6,892 nt of DNA from CAXBCP01 sp038120765 (GTDB lineage Bacteria > Pseudomonadota > Alphaproteobacteria > MPNO01 > UBA830): contig JAYOMI010000144.1 of assembly GCA_038120765.1 (NCBI GenBank), forward strand, positions 1 through 6,892, read 5' to 3'. A program made the translations under genes and the position numbers. The notes beneath the pieces were generated by a model, which was given only the letters and a program-made list of their open reading frames with translations, had not been told where the DNA came from and searched no databases. Position 1 is the first letter of the stretch, and the number at the start of each line of letters is the position of its first letter. Shown here one piece after another: positions 4,383 through 6,892 of this stretch.

Positions 4383-5996
4383 ATGGACGGCTTCGCACAA
4401 CCCGCACATACTGACGGCATCGTTTCCGCAACTCCCGGTACGTCCGGCGCATCCCCGGGTCGCAATCGCATGGTTTCGCGCGTACACACCGTCGCCTTCA
4501 ACGGCATCGACGTGCTCGATATCGACTGCCAGGTGCAGCTGTCCTCGGGCATGGTGGCGTTCAATATCGTGGGCCTGCCGGACAAGGCGGTCGCCGAATC
4601 CCGCGAACGGGTGCGCGCGGCCCTAGCTGCCATGGGGCTCGCCCTGCCGCCGCGGCGCATCACGGTCAATCTCGCCCCCGCCGACGTGCTGAAAGAAGGC
4701 TCTCATTTCGATCTGCCGATCGCGGTTGCCGTCCTGATGGCGATGGACTTGCTGCCGAACGATGCGTTCGACAACCACACCGTCCTGGGCGAGCTTGCGC
4801 TGGACGGCGCGATCACCCGTGTCGCCGGCGTTCTGCCCGCGGCCATCGGCGCCAATGCCGCCGGGCGGGGGATAGTGTGTCCCGCCGCCCAGGGCGGGGA
4901 GGCGGCATGGGCCGGCGATATCGATGTGCTGGCGCCGGCGTCCCTGCTGTCGCTGGTCAACCATGTCAAAGGCACCCAGGTGCTGTCCCGTCCCGAACCG
5001 GCCCTTGCCGCGGACGATTCGCCCATTCCTGACCTGCGCGACGTGAAGGGACAGGGAAGCGCCAAGCGCGCCCTGGAAATCGCCGCGGCGGGCGGGCACA
5101 ACCTGCTGATGATGGGCCCGCCCGGTTCCGGCAAGTCGATGCTGGCCGCCCGGCTGCCGGGCCTTTTGCCGCCTTTGTCCCCGGCGGAGGCCTTGGAATC
5201 GTCCATGGTGCTGTCGGTTACGGGCGAGCTTGCCGGCGGCCGCCTGCAGATGCGCCGGGCGTTCCGCGACCCGCACCATTCGGCGACCCTGCCGGCCCTG
5301 ATCGGCGGCGGGTCCCGCGCGCGGCCGGGCGAAGCCTCCCTCGCCCATAACGGCGTGCTGTTTCTCGACGAACTGCCGGAATTCGATCGCCGCTCGCTCG
5401 AAGCCCTGCGCCAGCCGCTCGAATCCGGCCGCGCGGTGATCGCGCGGGCCAATGCGCATATAGCCTACCCTGCCCGGTTCCAGCTGGTCGCCGCGATGAA
5501 CCCGTGCAAGTGCGGCTGGCTCGACGACCCGGCGCTCAGCTGCGCCCGCGTGCCGCGCTGCGCGGCCGACTATCAGTCGAAAATCTCAGGCCCCCTGTTC
5601 GACCGGATCGATCTCCATGTGGATGTCCCCGCCGTCACGCCCGCCGATCTCGCGCTCCCCGCCCCGGCGGAAGGCACGGCGGAGGTCGCGGCCCGCGTCG
5701 CCGCCGCGCGGCAAATCCAGACGATGCGCTTTGCCGACCGGCCCGACGCGGTCGCCCACGGGGTCACCGTGAACGCCCATGCCGATGGCGACCTGCTGGA
5801 CGATATCGCCACGCCCGACGCCGACGGCGCCCGGCTGCTCGCCGACGCGGCGGAGCGTCTGCACCTGTCTGCCCGCGCCTGGCACCGCATCCGCCGTGTT
5901 GCGCGCACCATCGCCGATCTCGACGGCGCCGATCAGGTGCAGCGGGTCCATATCGCCGAGGCGCTCGGCTACCGGCGGGTCGCGCCGGGGCGGTAG
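4383..5996 (+). CDS. comM: ComM/YifB-family Mg-chelatase-like AAA+ ATPase (branch-migration helicase)
   Basis: ComM forms a hexameric helicase that drives branch migration during natural transformation and probably other recombination. With the ATG 4383 start it has 537 residues. It has an N-terminal S5/Lon-C-like domain (about 31-150; VGLPDKAVAESRERVRAAL, ITVNLAPADVLKEGSHFDLP) and an AAA+ Mg-chelatase core. The core has Walker A GPPGSGKS at 245-252, Walker B VLFLDELPEF with D329/E330, sensor VAAMNPCKCG at 369-378, and SGPLFDRID with probable arginine finger R408. A C-terminal helical domain follows (about 443-535). Four cysteines (375, 377, 387, 393) form a possible zinc site typical of the family. 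The normal family start corresponds to Met30 (ATG 4470, 508 residues), so the first 29 residues, rich in Gly, Ser, Thr and Pro, are either a true extension or untranslated. Preceded by a LexA box. No damage is seen. Confidence 0.96.
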   Translation: MDGFAQPAHTDGIVSATPGTSGASPGRNRMVSRVHTVAFNGIDVLDIDCQVQLSSGMVAFNIVGLPDKAVAESRERVRAALAAMGLALPPRRITVNLAPADVLKEGSHFDLPIAVAVLMAMDLLPNDAFDNHTVLGELALDGAITRVAGVLPAAIGANAAGRGIVCPAAQGGEAAWAGDIDVLAPASLLSLVNHVKGTQVLSRPEPALAADDSPIPDLRDVKGQGSAKRALEIAAAGGHNLLMMGPPGSGKSMLAARLPGLLPPLSPAEALESSMVLSVTGELAGGRLQMRRAFRDPHHSATLPALIGGGSRARPGEASLAHNGVLFLDELPEFDRRSLEALRQPLESGRAVIARANAHIAYPARFQLVAAMNPCKCGWLDDPALSCARVPRCAADYQSKISGPLFDRIDLHVDVPAVTPADLALPAPAEGTAEVAARVAAARQIQTMRFADRPDAVAHGVTVNAHADGDLLDDIATPDADGARLLADAAERLHLSARAWHRIRRVARTIADLDGADQVQRVHIAEALGYRRVAPGR

Positions 5997-6005
5997 CCGC
6001 CCTTT
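5988..6005 (+). terminator. Hairpin at the end of comM with the stop codon as its loop
   Basis: GGGCGG (5988-5993) pairs perfectly with CCGCCC (5997-6002). The three-base loop is the comM TAG stop (5994-5996), and TTT follows at 6003-6005. The strong GC stem in the 11-base gap before the convergent VIT gene fits an intrinsic terminator, though the T-tract is short. On the minus strand the same hairpin follows the VIT stop but has no T-tract. Confidence 0.5.
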
Positions 6006-6007
6006 CG

Positions 6008-6709
6008 TCAGATTGCCGTCCCGATCAGTGTGCCGATGCCGGCCGTTACCGCCATCGCGAGTCCGCCCAGCAGGACGACGCGGAAGACGGCCCTTCCCAC
6101 CGGCACGCCGCCGGCCCGTGCGGAAATTGCGCCGAGCAGCGCGAGGGCAAGCAGGGACGAGACCGATACCACCGAAACCGCGATGGCGGGCGGCCCCAGC
6201 GCCGCCGCCGCGAGCGGCAGGACGGCCCCGGCTGAAAACGCCGCCGCCGATGTAACCGCTGCCTGCACGGGCCGGGCCGAGACCGTTTCGGTGATGCCGA
6301 GTTCGTCCTGTGCATGGGCGGCGAGGTCGTCATGTTCCATCAGCTGGGTGGCGACCGCATGCGCAAGGTCGCGATCGAGCCCACGGCCTACATAGATCGA
6401 TGCACGTTCTTCGCGCACCGCGCCGGGAGCGACGTCGAGCGCCGCGCGGGCCAGTTTGTGAGCCGCTGGTTCCGGGGCCGATTGCGCCCGCACCGCGACG
6501 GATTCGCCCGCCGCCATGGACATGGCCCCGGCCACAAGGCCCGCGACCCCGGCCACGAGGATCGCGCTCCGGTCGGGCGATGCCGCCGCCACGCCGACGA
6601 TCAGGCTTGCGGTCGATACGATCCCGTCATTGGCGCCGAGAACGGCGGCGCGGAGCCAGCCGATGCGGTGGAAAAAAAGGTGTTCCGTATGGTCGCCAGA
6701 CGAGGCCAT
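6008..6709 (-). CDS. VIT/CCC1-family Fe2+/Mn2+ transporter
   Basis: This is a 233-residue inner-membrane protein of the VIT1/CCC1 family, which exchanges protons for Fe2+ or Mn2+ and moves the metal out of the cytosol. The first helix carries the signature RAAVLGANDGIVSTASLIVG (20-39, with D28). The second carries AGAMSMAAGES at 60-70. A cytosolic metal-binding stretch follows (about 75-140, ending YVGRGLD, QLMEHDDLAAHAQDELGI), then three helices at about 147-172, 175-197 and 203-231. I chose ATG 6709 (MASSGDHTEHLFFHRIGWLR). The GTG at 6814 gives an Arg/Cys-rich, non-conserved extension. AGGCGG lies upstream. Oddities: the usual GEYVSV reads GESVAV, and the acidic SQxDxE motif reads AQSAPE, so the metal-binding helices have fewer acidic residues than is typical. 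It converges with comM over 11 bases. Confidence 0.92.
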   Translation of the reverse strand: MASSGDHTEHLFFHRIGWLRAAVLGANDGIVSTASLIVGVAAASPDRSAILVAGVAGLVAGAMSMAAGESVAVRAQSAPEPAAHKLARAALDVAPGAVREERASIYVGRGLDRDLAHAVATQLMEHDDLAAHAQDELGITETVSARPVQAAVTSAAAFSAGAVLPLAAAALGPPAIAVSVVSVSSLLALALLGAISARAGGVPVGRAVFRVVLLGGLAMAVTAGIGTLIGTAI

Positions 6710-6791
6710 GTCGCGGATTTCCGCCTGGTGCCGGCGCTGCGGCAGGCATTCTCCGCAACCGGCCCGCGTTACCCTATCACTGCGGCCCGAC

Positions 6792-6892
6792 TTATTTCCG
6801 GACGTATTCCACACCCGGCGGCAGGTCGCCGCCTTCGAGCATCGGGCCGAGCGGCTGGCCGGCCAGGATGTGGGTGTGCAGGTGGGGCACTT
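6792..6892 (-). CDS. HIT-family (HinT-like) nucleotide hydrolase, C-terminal end
   Basis: This frame reads into the window from the right edge and ends with TAA at 6794-6792. The 32 visible residues read VPHLHTHILAGQPLGPML, then EGGDLPPGVEYVRK. The His-x-His-x-His triad (HLHTH) followed by G-x-PLGPML is the C-terminal signature of HinT-type HIT proteins, purine nucleoside phosphoramidate hydrolases. The middle histidine is the catalytic nucleophile in the family. The first complete codon is GTG at 6890-6888 and is not a start. The gene lies 82 bases upstream of the VIT transporter on the same strand, so co-transcription is possible. It has a slightly longer tail than the shortest HinT proteins. 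Most of the gene lies outside the window. Confidence 0.87.
   Translation of the reverse strand, partial: VPHLHTHILAGQPLGPMLEGGDLPPGVEYVRK

Noticed and set aside
4623..5459. Long minus-strand frames over comM
   Set aside because: They mirror the high-GC codon positions of comM and encode Arg/Gly/Gln-rich nonsense; the comM domains are unambiguous.
6730..6763. Imperfect hairpin (GCCGG/CCGGC plus TGCGG/CCGCA) between the HIT and VIT genes
   Set aside because: It has an internal loop, no T-tract on the minus strand, and fits chance pairing in GC-rich DNA.
6710..6814. 35-residue N-terminal extension of the VIT transporter from GTG 6814
   Set aside because: The residues are Arg/Cys/Gln-rich and unlike the family, and ATG 6709 gives the normal N-terminus with AGGCGG upstream.
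1..6892. CRISPR array, tRNA, rRNA, insertion sequence or attachment site
   Set aside because: No regularly spaced repeats, cloverleaf-like sequence, transposase motif or long terminal inverted repeats were seen on reading both strands by eye.

Overview
The window looks like part of a GC-rich alphaproteobacterial chromosome, probably Rhodospirillales-like. The evidence is the close match of GshB, ComM and HinT to alphaproteobacterial forms, very high GC in the housekeeping genes, and a GTTC-N7-GTTC LexA box of the alphaproteobacterial type. Nothing could be searched against a database, so family names come from recognised motifs.

Layout. A left block on the plus strand holds the 3' part of gshB (glutathione synthetase), an unrecognised small Lys/Ala-rich protein (804-1268), and a PACE-family drug exporter (1280-1699) whose ribosome-binding site overlaps the stop codon of the small gene. 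A minus-strand block follows, given here in transcription order from right to left: a secreted PEP-CTERM protein (4156-3407), a von Willebrand A-domain protein with a variant PEP-CTERM-like tail (3341-2559), and a glutathione S-transferase (2521-1727). This block converges with the exporter over a small hairpin. Next is comM (4383-5996, plus), then a VIT/CCC1-family metal transporter (6709-6008, minus), and finally the C-terminal end of a HinT-like HIT protein (minus, cut by the window edge).

The richest region is the divergent intergenic stretch 4157-4382. On the minus strand it carries a near-consensus sigma-54 promoter (-24 TTGGCACG, -12 TTGC) for the PEP-CTERM gene. A full match to the IHF consensus lies just upstream, followed by two short dyads that could bind an enhancer-binding protein. 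On the plus strand it carries a LexA box overlapping a weak -10 element in front of comM. The surface-protein block therefore looks to be under RpoN and activator control, as described for PEP-CTERM genes with PrsK/PrsR, while comM looks SOS-controlled. The two promoters are close enough to interfere.

Functional links: gshB makes glutathione and the GST may use it. The two signal-peptide proteins with C-terminal sorting tails would need an exosortase, which is not in this window. ComM is a AAA+ branch-migration helicase, and its SOS control fits recombinational repair. The VIT and HIT genes appear to be ordinary neighbours. The PEP-CTERM block is visibly lower in GC than its flanks and may be an insertion between gshB and comM.
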